Shown one piece after another: positions 7,456-16,047 of a stretch of 64,000 bases of DNA. Each line of letters starts with the position of its first letter. Within the stretch, counting starts at the first letter, position 1. The notes under the pieces are model-generated. The model was not told the DNA's origin, ran no database searches, and saw nothing but the letters and a program-made list of their open reading frames with translations. The position numbers and the translations under genes were made by a program. This stretch comes from Pseudonocardia sp. C8 (GTDB taxonomy: Bacteria; Actinomycetota; Actinomycetes; Mycobacteriales; Pseudonocardiaceae): the NCBI RefSeq assembly GCF_014267175.1, contig NZ_JACMTR010000002.1, positions 3,497,501 through 3,561,500 on the forward strand, given 5' to 3'.

Positions 7456-8781
7456 TCAGGCGGCCCGCGCGGTGCCGGCCTGCTGCTCGTTCCCGATGGT
7501 CGCCAGGTCGATCCCCCGGGTCTCCGGCAGGAGGTAGATGGTCACCCCGGAGATCACCAGCAGGCCGATGGCGTAGCCGAGGAACAGGCCCGGACTGCCG
7601 ATCTCGGAGAACAGCGTCTGCAGGTACGGCGAGGTCCCCCCGAACAGCGCGACCGCGATCGAGTACGGCACGCCGAGCCCGGCCGCGCGGATCCCGGTCG
7701 GGAACAGCTCGGCGTAGAGCGCCGGCCCGATGGCGCACCCGGCCCCGAGCAGCACCAGCGCGATCGTCATCGCGAGGAACAGCGTCCAGCCGTCGTGGAC
7801 CATCGCGTCCAGCGGGAACAGCAGCGCGGCCAGGATCGCGCCGGGGATCAGCAGGGTCCGGCGGCGGCCGAACCGGTCGGAGACCGCGCCCCACAGCGGC
7901 AGGACCAGCATGAAGATCACCAGTGCGCCCGCGCCCGCCCACAGCGCCGCGGACGGGTCGACCCCGCGGGCCGTGATCGCGTACGCCGGGGCGGCGACCG
8001 ACCAGACGTAGTAGGCGACGGTGAGCCCGCAGGTCAGGAACACCACCCGGACCATGGCCTTCGGCTGGGCCAGCATCTGGCGCACCAGCGACGGTGCCGC
8101 CTTCGCGGGGGCCGCGGCCCGCGCGGCCTCCTCCTCGGCGTAGGTGTCGGACTCGCGCATCCGCAGCCGCATGACCAGGGCGTAGAGCCCGAACACGCCG
8201 CCGAGCACGAACGGCACCCGCCAGCCGTAGGCCGCCATCTGCTCGGTGGTGAGGACGCTGCTGAGCACGGCGCCGAGCACCGTCCCCGCCAGGATCCCCG
8301 CCGTGCCGGAGAAGTAGATCAGGCTCGACCACAGGCCGCGCTTCTCCCGCGGCGCCATCTCGGCCAGGTAGGTCTGCGCGGCCGGCAGCTCGCCGCCGTG
8401 CGCGAGCCCCTGCGCCAGCCGGGCGACCACCAGGATCAGCGGCGCGGCGAGCCCGATCATGGCGTAGGTCGGGGACAGACCGATCGCCAGGCTGCCGACC
8501 GCGGCCGTCGCCACGCACAGCGCCATCGACGCCTTCCGGCCGCGGCGGTCGGCGACCCAGCCGAACAGGAAGCCGCCGAACGGGCGGGCCACGAAGCCGA
8601 CGGCGAACACGGCGAGGGTCTTCAGCAGGGCGGCACCGGAGTCACCACCGGCGAAGAACTGGGGCGCGAAGAACGCGGAGAAGGTGGCGTAGACGTTCCA
8701 GTCGAACCACTCCATCGCGTTGCCGGCACCGATCCCCATGATCGTCCGGCGCTTCTCGGTGCGCGCGTCGACCGTGCTCAT
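7456..8781 (-). CDS. MFS transporter, metabolite:H+ symporter (MHS) type
   Basis: A 441-residue, 12-TM major facilitator. GNAMEWFDWNVYATFSAFFA near the N terminus is the hallmark of the MHS/ShiA-ProP group, followed by ARPFGGFLFGWVADRRGRK (loop 2-3 motif) and, after a long central loop rich in Ala/Lys, WGAVSDRFGRRRTL (loop 8-9 motif). Members import organic acids or zwitterions with H+. The start is ATG 8781, overlapping the M20 amidohydrolase stop by ATGA, so the two are translationally coupled. The likely job is import of the substrate, or removal of the product, of that amidohydrolase. Confidence 0.9.
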   Translation of the reverse strand: MSTVDARTEKRRTIMGIGAGNAMEWFDWNVYATFSAFFAPQFFAGGDSGAALLKTLAVFAVGFVARPFGGFLFGWVADRRGRKASMALCVATAAVGSLAIGLSPTYAMIGLAAPLILVVARLAQGLAHGGELPAAQTYLAEMAPREKRGLWSSLIYFSGTAGILAGTVLGAVLSSVLTTEQMAAYGWRVPFVLGGVFGLYALVMRLRMRESDTYAEEEAARAAAPAKAAPSLVRQMLAQPKAMVRVVFLTCGLTVAYYVWSVAAPAYAITARGVDPSAALWAGAGALVIFMLVLPLWGAVSDRFGRRRTLLIPGAILAALLFPLDAMVHDGWTLFLAMTIALVLLGAGCAIGPALYAELFPTGIRAAGLGVPYSIAVALFGGTSPYLQTLFSEIGSPGLFLGYAIGLLVISGVTIYLLPETRGIDLATIGNEQQAGTARAA

Positions 8782-9995
8782 GCGGTCACCTCCGGGGCGG
8801 GCGCCAGCCGGGTGGTGGCCAGCGAGGCGTAGAGGGCGGCGGCGTCGGCGAGCACGCCGTCGTCGAAGCGGGCCAGCGGCGAGTGGTTCATCGGGGCGGC
8901 GGCGGGATCGACGCCGTCCGGGCACGCCCCCATGCCGAGGAACGCACCGGGGATCGCGGCGAGCACCCGCGAGAAGTCCTCCGATCCGCTGACCGGCTCC
9001 GGGGCGATCGTGAACCGCTCCTCGCCGAGCAGCTCCGCGCAGACCTCACCGGCGAAGCCGACCTCGTCGGCGTCGTTGACCGTCCGCGGGTACTCGTCGT
9101 GCCAGGTCACCTCGGCCCGGACACCGTGTGCCGCCGCGACGCCCGCGCACACCTCGCGGACCAGCTGCGGGAGCTGCTCGGCGTGCGTGTCGGAGAAGCT
9201 GCGGATCGTCGCCTCGAACTGCGCGGTGTCCGGGATGATGTTGCGCCGCGTGCCGGCCCGGACGACGCCGACGGTCAGCACGACCGGGTCGAACATGTCG
9301 AACCGCCGGGTCACCATCGTCTGCAGCGAGGTGATCATCTCGGCGGCGGCGGCGATCGGGTCCCGGGCGGTGTGCGGGTTGGAGCCGTGCCCACCCGCGC
9401 CGTGCACGGTCACGTCGAGGGCGTGCGAGGCGGACAGGAAGACCCCGGGCCGGGTGGTGACCAGGCCCGCCGGGATCTTGTTGGAGAACACGTGCAGGCC
9501 GTAGGCGTGGTCGGCCCGCCGGCCCGCTGCGGTGAGGACGCCCTCGTCGATCATCCGGCCTGCGCCGTCCCAGCCCTCCTCGCCGGGCTGGAACATGAAC
9601 ACGACGTCGCCGGCGAGCCGGTCGCGATGCGCGGCGAGCAGCTGCGCGGCACCGGCGAGCGCGGCGGTGTGCAGGTCGTGCCCGCAGGCATGCATCGTGC
9701 CGGTCTCCGCGGCGAAGTCCTCGCCGCTGTTCTCGGCGACCGGCAGGGCGTCCATGTCCCCGCGCAGCAGCACGACCAGGCCGTCCCCGTCGGGGGCGGC
9801 GCCACCGCGCAGCACGGCGGTCACCGAGGTCGTCGACTCGCCCCGGTGGATCTCCAGTGGAAGGCCCTGCAACGCCGTCAGCACCCGGTCCCGGGTCCGG
9901 GGCAGGTCCAGGCCCACCTCGGGCTCGCGGTGCAGGGCCCGTCGCAGCTGCACCAGATCCGGATGGAGGGACCGCGCGTCGTCCCGAAGATCCAT
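8778..9995 (-). CDS. M20 family amidohydrolase (hippurate hydrolase/IAA-amino acid hydrolase type)
   Basis: A 405-residue metallopeptidase-fold amidohydrolase that removes amino acids from N-acyl amino acids. Metal-site motifs are visible: RGDMDALPV (about 80-88), MHACGHDLHT with Cys and His ligands (about 103-112), FQPGEEGWDG with the catalytic Glu pair (about 137-146), the dimer-domain GGHGSNPH, and the C-terminal SEDFS/MNHSP segment. No signal peptide is present, so the enzyme is cytoplasmic. It heads a two-gene operon with the MHS transporter and is divergent from an Lrp-type regulator across 117 bp, so it is probably controlled by that regulator. The true acyl substrate is not readable. 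Confidence 0.92.
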   Translation of the reverse strand: MDLRDDARSLHPDLVQLRRALHREPEVGLDLPRTRDRVLTALQGLPLEIHRGESTTSVTAVLRGGAAPDGDGLVVLLRGDMDALPVAENSGEDFAAETGTMHACGHDLHTAALAGAAQLLAAHRDRLAGDVVFMFQPGEEGWDGAGRMIDEGVLTAAGRRADHAYGLHVFSNKIPAGLVTTRPGVFLSASHALDVTVHGAGGHGSNPHTARDPIAAAAEMITSLQTMVTRRFDMFDPVVLTVGVVRAGTRRNIIPDTAQFEATIRSFSDTHAEQLPQLVREVCAGVAAAHGVRAEVTWHDEYPRTVNDADEVGFAGEVCAELLGEERFTIAPEPVSGSEDFSRVLAAIPGAFLGMGACPDGVDPAAAPMNHSPLARFDDGVLADAAALYASLATTRLAPAPEVTA

Positions 9996-10112
9996 GCTGT
10001 CTCCTCGTCTCGTCCGGCGGGCCCCGTTGCCCGCCCGGCGGCTGCGGCGAGTGTGCGGGGGCGCTCGCAAGAGCACCTGACATCGATGGATCCGATCTGA
10101 TTGGCTGGGTGC

Positions 10113-11141
10113 GTGGACGACAACGCTCACCATCTCCTCTCGGAGGAGGATTTCGCGCTCGCCCACGCCCTCCAGGTCCACCCGCGGGCGAGCTGGAGCG
10201 GGCTGGCGCCGGTCCTCGGCAGCTCGGCGGTCACGCTGGCCCGCCGCTGGCAGCGGCTGCGGGACTCCGGGCTGGCCTGGGTCACCAGCTACCCGGCGGT
10301 CCAGGAGGGCGGGATGCAGGTCGCCCTCGTGGAGATCGACTGCGCACCCGGCCGGCTCGACGAGGTCGCCGTCGCGCTGGAGACCGAACCCCAGGTCATG
10401 ACCATCGAGTACGCCGCCCGCGGGCGCGACCTGTTGCTGACGGTGAGCGCGCCGACGTTCACCGGGCTGTCCGGGCTGGTGCTCGACCGGATCGGCCGGG
10501 TGCCGGGCGTGGCGTCGACCCGCACCCACCTCACGGCGGCCGTGCACATCGAGGGCAGCCAGTGGCGGCTCGACGCTCTCGACGCCGGTCAGATCGACGC
10601 GGTCCGGGCACTGCTCCGGGCCGACCTCGGCACCCGGGCCGCGCCGGTGGACCTGCGCGGGCCGGTGTACGGGCCGATCGTGCGCGAGCTCGGCGCCGAC
10701 GGGCGGGCCGGCGCGGCCGCGATCGCGGCCCGGCTCGGGCGCCCCGCCTCGACGGTGCGTCGGCAGCTCGCGACCCTGCTCCGCTCCCGGTCGCTGGTCT
10801 TCCGCTGCGAGGTCGCGCAGCTGCTGACCCGGTGGCCGATCTGCGTGACGTGGTGGATGCGGCTGCCCACGGCGGACGTCGGCGATGCCGTGCGGCGGAT
10901 CCGCACCGACCCCCGCGTCCGGCTCTGCCTGTCGCTCACCGGCCCGGAGAACTTCCTGGTCACGGCCTGGACGCATTCGCTGACCGAGCTCGTCGGCATG
11001 CAGTCGGCGCTCGAGCGGGCCGCGCCGGCGGCCGAGATCGTCGACACCTCGGTGATCCTGCGGATCCGCAAGCGGATGGGCTGGCTGCTGCACCCCGACG
11101 GCCGGTGCACCGGCCGGTCCGTGCCGCTCATCCCGGAGTGA
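10113..11141 (+). CDS. Lrp/AsnC family regulator with two tandem Lrp-like modules
   Basis: About 342 residues, roughly twice the length of a single Lrp. The N-terminal HTH (LSEEDFALAHALQVHPRASW, then VLGSSAVTLARRWQRL) is followed by an AsnC-type RAM segment. A second HTH (GRAGAAAIAARLGRPASTVR) near residue 195 is followed by a second RAM-like region, giving a covalent pseudo-dimer. I chose GTG 10113 because homology starts directly after it; a TTG 12 bp upstream is possible. It is divergent from the M20/MFS operon, whose promoter it most likely controls in response to an amino acid. Its 3' end overlaps the convergent FAD oxidase gene by 14 bp. Confidence 0.85.
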   Translation: MDDNAHHLLSEEDFALAHALQVHPRASWSGLAPVLGSSAVTLARRWQRLRDSGLAWVTSYPAVQEGGMQVALVEIDCAPGRLDEVAVALETEPQVMTIEYAARGRDLLLTVSAPTFTGLSGLVLDRIGRVPGVASTRTHLTAAVHIEGSQWRLDALDAGQIDAVRALLRADLGTRAAPVDLRGPVYGPIVRELGADGRAGAAAIAARLGRPASTVRRQLATLLRSRSLVFRCEVAQLLTRWPICVTWWMRLPTADVGDAVRRIRTDPRVRLCLSLTGPENFLVTAWTHSLTELVGMQSALERAAPAAEIVDTSVILRIRKRMGWLLHPDGRCTGRSVPLIPE

Positions 11142-12246
11142 GCTGCCCCGCGAGGGCGTCGCTCCCGGCGAACGCCGGGCCGGGCCCGCGGCCGGTGCGG
11201 ACGACGCCGGCGACGACCTCCCCCACCGCGGGGGCGTAGCTGAACCCCTGACCGGAGAAGCCGCCCACCGTCACGACGCGGGGCCCGGCCCCGGCGAGCG
11301 CGACGATCCCGCGCCGGTCCGCCGTGTACGCCTCCACGTAGGACTCGACCCGCACCGGGCACTCCCCCAGCCCCGGGATCCGCGCTGCCACGGCGGCCGC
11401 CCAGGCCCGGGCGTAACCGGGCTCGACGTCGGGGTGGGCCTCGCGGGGGTCCGGCACGCGGGGCTGCGACCGCTGATAGTTGATCTTCACTGTCGTCCCG
11501 TCGACCGTCGGGAAGGCGCTGAACACCGGGCCGCCGGTGTGCACGCCGGGCGGGAAGCACCCGGGCCGGAACCGTTCCGGCGCCTCTACCGGGAACCAGC
11601 TGAGCACCACCCGCCGCGGGACGATCCCCTGCGGCCGGCCCGGCAGCAGCGGGGTGTGGCGACCGGTGGCGAGGACGGCCGCGTCGGCGACCGTCTCCCC
11701 GTCCACGGTCCGCAGCACCACCCGGCCGCGGCGGTGACCGATCCCGAGCACGGTGACGTCCTCACGCACGACCGCACCCGCCCGGCAGGCCTCGTCGACG
11801 AGCGCCCGGGTGGCCCGGGGCGCGTCGAGCAGGCCGCCCCGCGGGTCGAACACGGCCAGGTCACCGGGGGCGAGCCGGTGTCCCGGCCAGCGTTCGGCTG
11901 CCGCGGCGGACCCGAGCACCTCGGTCCGTCCGGCGAACACGGTGCCGCGGACCCGCGGGTCGGTCGCCGGACCCGCGGTGAGCGCGCCGCACGGGACGAG
12001 CGCGCCGCCGGCGACCCCCGCCCAGAGCTCGCGGCTGCGGTCGAGCAGGCGGTGGTGCTCCGGGCGACCGGCCACCGCGGTGCGCACGATCCGGGTCTCG
12101 CCACCGCCGGAGGCGCCGTCGGCGTGCCCGACCCGGCCGGCGTCGAGCCCGACGCAGTCGACGCCGGCCCGGGCGAGCGCCAGCAACGCGGCCCCGCCGA
12201 GCACCCCGAGCCCGACGACCGCGCACCGGACCGGAGCGGGCGTCAC
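11128..12246 (-). CDS. FAD-dependent amine oxidase, SolA/sarcosine oxidase-like (DAO family)
   Basis: A 372-residue flavoprotein. An N-terminal Rossmann motif VVGLGVLGGAAL (about 9-20) is followed by GASGGGETRIVRTA, the equivalent of the GxxHGxTRIxR segment in N-methyl-amino-acid oxidases, and by a C-terminal VTVGGFSGQGFSYAPAVGE that closes the FAD site. The cysteine that links FAD covalently in monomeric sarcosine oxidase is not evident in the aligned region (ESYVEAYTAD). Family members oxidise secondary amines to imines, releasing H2O2. The GTG start overlaps the stop of the Wzz-like gene, so it is the last gene of the five-gene operon. I infer that it could perform the oxidative C-N cleavage done elsewhere by SbnB. 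Confidence 0.82.
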   Translation of the reverse strand: MTPAPVRCAVVGLGVLGGAALLALARAGVDCVGLDAGRVGHADGASGGGETRIVRTAVAGRPEHHRLLDRSRELWAGVAGGALVPCGALTAGPATDPRVRGTVFAGRTEVLGSAAAAERWPGHRLAPGDLAVFDPRGGLLDAPRATRALVDEACRAGAVVREDVTVLGIGHRRGRVVLRTVDGETVADAAVLATGRHTPLLPGRPQGIVPRRVVLSWFPVEAPERFRPGCFPPGVHTGGPVFSAFPTVDGTTVKINYQRSQPRVPDPREAHPDVEPGYARAWAAAVAARIPGLGECPVRVESYVEAYTADRRGIVALAGAGPRVVTVGGFSGQGFSYAPAVGEVVAGVVRTGRGPGPAFAGSDALAGQLTPG

Positions 12247-14009
12247 GGTGTGGCCGACCGTGTCCGCGCGTCGGGCGGGAGCGGGACCCGGGCCGGGTCC
12301 CGTGGCAGCCGGCCGGCCCACACCAGGCACAGCACCGGCGGCGCCCCGACCGCACGCAGGGCCTCGGCGGCGACCGTGACGTCGGCGAGGCGGGTGCCCG
12401 CGGTGTGCACCGCCAGCACGGTCGGCCCGGTGTCGCGCAACGCCCGGAGGTCCTCGTGCTCGACCGGGCGGGTCCGCAACGCGCGGATCGCCGGGGTGCC
12501 GTCGGCCACCGTCACGGGCGGGGCCCCCGGGGTGAGGTCCGCGTACGCCCGCCGGTCACCCACCAGCGTGGCCGCCTTGACCAGCTCGGACCCGACGTCG
12601 CAGGCCGGTTCCGGGGTGAGCTGCACGACGGTGACGACCGGGAGGCCGCGTAGCCGGACCCGGTAGGCGGCGGCCAGCCGGGGAACCGCGTCCGGTGCCG
12701 GACCGGGGGCGAGCACCGGCACGTCCAGCGCCTCGCGCAGCGCGCCCGCCGGGTCGGCCTCCGGCACCAGGCCGCGCGCCCGGCGGACGGCCGGGACGCC
12801 GGCCGCCACGAGGACGGGGACGGCGAGGCCGCCCAGGACCGCGGCGACCGCGACCCACACCGCCGCCGGGACCTCCGGTGCCGCCACCGGTTCCGGACCG
12901 GCGACGACGACGGTGGCCTGCCCGGCACGCTCCGCCAGCACCCGGCCGAGCTGGTCGGCCAGCGGATCGGGTGCCGGCGACGCTCCAATGCCGTTCCCCG
13001 AGTCGGCCCGGGCCGCCGCCAGGCGGTCCAGCTCGGCACGCAGCGGTCCGGTGCCCGCCCCGGTGACCGCCGCGTCGAGGGCGCCGATCCGTTCGCGGAG
13101 CGCGGTGACGGCGTGCTCGGCGACGACCGCGGCGTCGGGCCCGGTCACGCGGACGTCGAGCACGCCGGGGACCGGGGAGGTGACCGACAGCCGGGATCCG
13201 ATCCCGGCTGCGGTCGTGCCGGACAGGGCCGCGACCCGATCGGTGAAGGCTGCCGTCGCGGCCGCGCCGAGGGCCCGGGCGGTGGCGGGAGCGGGGTCGA
13301 GCGTGCCGACCGACCCGACCTGCACCGAGGTGGTCGCGACGGTCGGCGGCGGGAACAGCACGGCCAGGGCGGCCGCCGCGCCCGCGGCCACCAGGGCGAG
13401 CAGGGTGACCCCGCGACGCCGGCGGGCGAGCGCCGCGCTCGCCTGGCGCAGCGGCCCGTTGCGTGGGGGCGCAGGCACGGTGGCCCATCCCCCGGGCACC
13501 GGTCCGGGACCGGTCCGGGCGGGGGCCCGTCCGCCGGACGTCGGTGCCGCATCCGGACCGGGCCGGCCGCCGGGCCGCGGCCCGGGCGGGGGTCCCGGCG
13601 GCCGGGGCATCCCGTTCCGGTGCACCGGCCCGGCGGTCCCGGGCACGCCGTTGCGGCCGGGTTCGGCGCGGGGCGGTGCGGTGGTGCCGGGGTGGTTCCC
13701 GTTCCGGGCCGGCGCGGGGTCGTTCCGGGGCGGTGCGGGAGCCCCTGTGGGAGAACCGTTCCGGGCCGGCGCGGGGTCGGCCCGCGGCGGCGCGGCCGCC
13801 CCCGGGGGAGTGCCGTTCCGCGCCGGCGCGGCGTGGGAGTCGGCGCTCGACGACCGCACCGCGGGCGGGGACGGCAGCGCACCGGAGGGCAGCGCCGCCT
13901 CCGGCGAGCCGGGACCGGCGTCCACGGCGCCGGACTCCCCGGGCGGCACCGGGTCCGGCCCGGTCCCCGGCCGCGACGGGACGAGCGGGGCCCGGATCGT
14001 GCGCCCCAT
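12243..14009 (-). CDS. Wzz-like two-TM protein with proline-rich N terminus and degenerate nucleotide-binding tail
   Basis: A 588-residue protein that I do not recognise as a named family. Residues 1-190 are Pro/Ala/Gly/Arg-rich and contain an imperfect repeat built on APARNG...PP. A basic stretch ARRRRG leads into TM1 (about 199-218), a roughly 165-residue extracytoplasmic segment, TM2 (about 383-405), and a C-terminal cytoplasmic domain. The topology matches polysaccharide co-polymerases (Wzz/CapA). The C-terminal domain resembles BY-kinase folds, but the Walker A position reads QLTPEPACDVGSELVK and lacks GKS/T, so nucleotide hydrolysis is unlikely. Start and stop both overlap neighbours, so it belongs to the operon. 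I infer a scaffold or chain-length role for the product of the Pls-like protein. Confidence 0.6.
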   Translation of the reverse strand: MGRTIRAPLVPSRPGTGPDPVPPGESGAVDAGPGSPEAALPSGALPSPPAVRSSSADSHAAPARNGTPPGAAAPPRADPAPARNGSPTGAPAPPRNDPAPARNGNHPGTTAPPRAEPGRNGVPGTAGPVHRNGMPRPPGPPPGPRPGGRPGPDAAPTSGGRAPARTGPGPVPGGWATVPAPPRNGPLRQASAALARRRRGVTLLALVAAGAAAALAVLFPPPTVATTSVQVGSVGTLDPAPATARALGAAATAAFTDRVAALSGTTAAGIGSRLSVTSPVPGVLDVRVTGPDAAVVAEHAVTALRERIGALDAAVTGAGTGPLRAELDRLAAARADSGNGIGASPAPDPLADQLGRVLAERAGQATVVVAGPEPVAAPEVPAAVWVAVAAVLGGLAVPVLVAAGVPAVRRARGLVPEADPAGALREALDVPVLAPGPAPDAVPRLAAAYRVRLRGLPVVTVVQLTPEPACDVGSELVKAATLVGDRRAYADLTPGAPPVTVADGTPAIRALRTRPVEHEDLRALRDTGPTVLAVHTAGTRLADVTVAAEALRAVGAPPVLCLVWAGRLPRDPARVPLPPDARTRSATP

Positions 14010-15052
14010 CAGAGGCTCCGCGCCGGGAGCGGCCCGTCGGACCCGGGCACCGCGGTCCCGAGGTGCGGCAGCGGAGCCGCCCCGCGGGGCACGGGCACCG
14101 CTTCGGCGACCGCGTCGCCGAAGTGCTCCCGCAGCCAGGACGGCCGGTACACCGTGTCGAGGTAGCGCTCGCCCAGGTCGGGGGCCAGCGCGACGGCCGT
14201 GGTGTCGGCGTCGCCGTGCCGGGCCAGCCAGGCCAGCGCCCCCGCGACGACGGTGCCGGTAGAACCTCCGAAGAGGAACCCGCGGCGCGCCAGCCGGTGA
14301 CAGGTGTCCAGCGTGTCCGGTTCGGCGACGTGCACGACGTCGTCCACGTAGGACTCGTCGAGCAGCGGGGGCCGGACGCTCGTGCCCAGTCCCGGGATCA
14401 TCCGCGGCGTCGGCCGGTCACCGAAGGTGACCGATCCCGCGGAGTCGACGGCCACCACCCGCACCCGCCGCGGCCGGCTCCGGAAGTAGCGGGCGCAGCC
14501 CATGAGCGTCCCGGTCGTCCCGGCCCCGACGAACAGCACGTCGAGCTCGGGGAACGCGGACTCGATCTCCGGCCCGGTGCTGGCCACGTGCGAGCCCCAG
14601 TTCTCCGGGTTGGCGTACTGGTCGAGCCACACGTAGCGGTCGTCGGCCTCGACCAGCGCCCGGACCAGCGCGATCCGGGTGGCGAGGTAACCGCCGGCCG
14701 CGTCCGGGACGTCGACCACCCGGACCTCGGCACCGAGCGCCTCCATCAGCCGGTGCGTGGTGGGGTTGCACCGGGGGTCGGTGACGCACACGAACCGGTA
14801 GCCGCGGCTCGCCGCGATCATGGCCAGGGCGACACCCAGGTTCCCGGACGACGACTCGATCAGCACCGACCACGGGTGCAGCCGTCCGGCGCGCTCGGCC
14901 TCGGCGACCATGCCGAGCGCCGCCTTGAGCTTGACCGAGCCGGCGAAGTTGAAGCCCTCGCACTTGAGGTAGAGCGACCGGCCGACGGACGGGGCCAGGT
15001 CGACGTACAGGTCGTCGGTGTTGAACTGCTCGGGGGTGGAGATGACGGTCAT
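14009..15052 (-). CDS. SbnA-like synthase, 2,3-diaminopropionate pathway
   Basis: A 347-residue PLP enzyme of the cysteine synthase fold. The PLP lysine is in GFNFAGSVKLKAAL (about 34-47); the SVKLK form, rather than SVKDR, together with ESSSGNLGVALAMIAA, CVTDPRCNP, WLDQYANPENW and FVGAGTTGTLMGCARYF, is diagnostic of SbnA-type proteins rather than ordinary cysteine synthases. SbnA condenses O-phospho-L-serine with L-glutamate to N-(1-amino-1-carboxy-2-ethyl)-glutamate, the precursor of L-2,3-diaminopropionate. Usually SbnB, an ornithine cyclodeaminase-like dehydrogenase, follows; none is present here, and a FAD amine oxidase takes that place in the operon. Its start overlaps the dioxygenase stop (ATGA), and its stop overlaps the Wzz-like start (TGATG). 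Confidence 0.85.
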   Translation of the reverse strand: MTVISTPEQFNTDDLYVDLAPSVGRSLYLKCEGFNFAGSVKLKAALGMVAEAERAGRLHPWSVLIESSSGNLGVALAMIAASRGYRFVCVTDPRCNPTTHRLMEALGAEVRVVDVPDAAGGYLATRIALVRALVEADDRYVWLDQYANPENWGSHVASTGPEIESAFPELDVLFVGAGTTGTLMGCARYFRSRPRRVRVVAVDSAGSVTFGDRPTPRMIPGLGTSVRPPLLDESYVDDVVHVAEPDTLDTCHRLARRGFLFGGSTGTVVAGALAWLARHGDADTTAVALAPDLGERYLDTVYRPSWLREHFGDAVAEAVPVPRGAAPLPHLGTAVPGSDGPLPARSL

Positions 15053-16026
15053 CGTGGCCCTCCGGGCGCCGGCACGGCCACGCCGTCGGTCATCGCGACC
15101 ACGACCTGCCGGTCGCCGGTGTAGGGATCGCGGCCGTGCGCGACCCGCAGGTTGTCGACGACGAGCAGGTCGCCGTCCTGCCACGGCTCCCGCACGGCGT
15201 GCCGGTCGTGCGCGGCGTTGATCTCGTCGACGACGTGCTCCGGCACCGGCGCGCCGTCGCCGAACCGGGTGCTGAACGGCAGCCCGTCCGGCCCGTGCAG
15301 CTCGAGCAGGAACTCGCGGACCTCCGGGTCCATCGCGTACTCGGAGAGGAACGCGATCTGGTTGAACCAGACCCGCTCCCCCGTGCCCGGGTGGACGAGC
15401 ACGCCGTGCCGGTGCTGCCGGGTGCGTAGCCCGCCGTCGTCGAGCCACTCGGTCGCGATCGCGTTCGCCCGGCAGTACGACTCCACCTCGGAGCGGTCGG
15501 TGGTGCCGAAGGCCTGCTCCCAGGGTGCGCCGATCTCGTCGGAGTAGGCGCGGGTCAGGATCCAGCCGTCGCGCTCGACCCGCTCCACCAGGTCGGCCGG
15601 CAGGTCCGCGACGACCCGGGCGGTGTCCACCAGCGGCGTCGCGCCGCCGGTGGCCGGGGCACGCAGGCAGGCGAACAGCAGCGTCGCGGGCGTCTCGAGC
15701 ACGTAGGACAGCTCGTGGTGGGCACACATCGGCTGCCGGGCCGGCCACGGCGTGGCCGAGTGGACGCCGTCGGCGAGCAGGGTCCGGGTGGCGAACGCCT
15801 CGCGCTCGACGTGGCTGCCGCTCCCGAGCCGGGCCGCGACCCCGGAGACGTCGGCGACGGTGCGCAGGCCGAGACCGCGCACCACGACGGCGCCGTGCTC
15901 GTCGACGAGCTCGCTCAGCGCGTCGCCGTACCGCTCGCACCAGCCGGTCGCGTCGCCGGCCGGCCCGGCGTCGAGCACCGGTGGACGCCCCGGGTGCAGC
16001 CGCACACCCAGCAATGATCCGGTCAT
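15049..16026 (-). CDS. TauD/SyrP-like Fe(II)/2-oxoglutarate dioxygenase
   Basis: A 325-residue non-heme iron oxygenase. The iron motif is HxE (CAHHELSYV, about residues 101-109) with a distal His in DNLRVAHGRDPY and a 2-oxoglutarate-binding Arg in GDRQVVVAM. The HxELSY form followed by ACLRAP-ATGGATPLVDTARV resembles SyrP-type and related enzymes that beta-hydroxylate amino acids on non-ribosomal peptide carrier domains, rather than TauD itself (HxD). A GGGGGAAG Shine-Dalgarno precedes the ATG, 21 bp after the carrier-domain gene. I infer hydroxylation of the amino acid tethered to that carrier, or of the free precursor; taurine catabolism is unlikely from context. Confidence 0.82.
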   Translation of the reverse strand: MTGSLLGVRLHPGRPPVLDAGPAGDATGWCERYGDALSELVDEHGAVVVRGLGLRTVADVSGVAARLGSGSHVEREAFATRTLLADGVHSATPWPARQPMCAHHELSYVLETPATLLFACLRAPATGGATPLVDTARVVADLPADLVERVERDGWILTRAYSDEIGAPWEQAFGTTDRSEVESYCRANAIATEWLDDGGLRTRQHRHGVLVHPGTGERVWFNQIAFLSEYAMDPEVREFLLELHGPDGLPFSTRFGDGAPVPEHVVDEINAAHDRHAVREPWQDGDLLVVDNLRVAHGRDPYTGDRQVVVAMTDGVAVPAPGGPR

Positions 16027-16047
16027 GGTTCTTCCCCCTGGTAGTGA

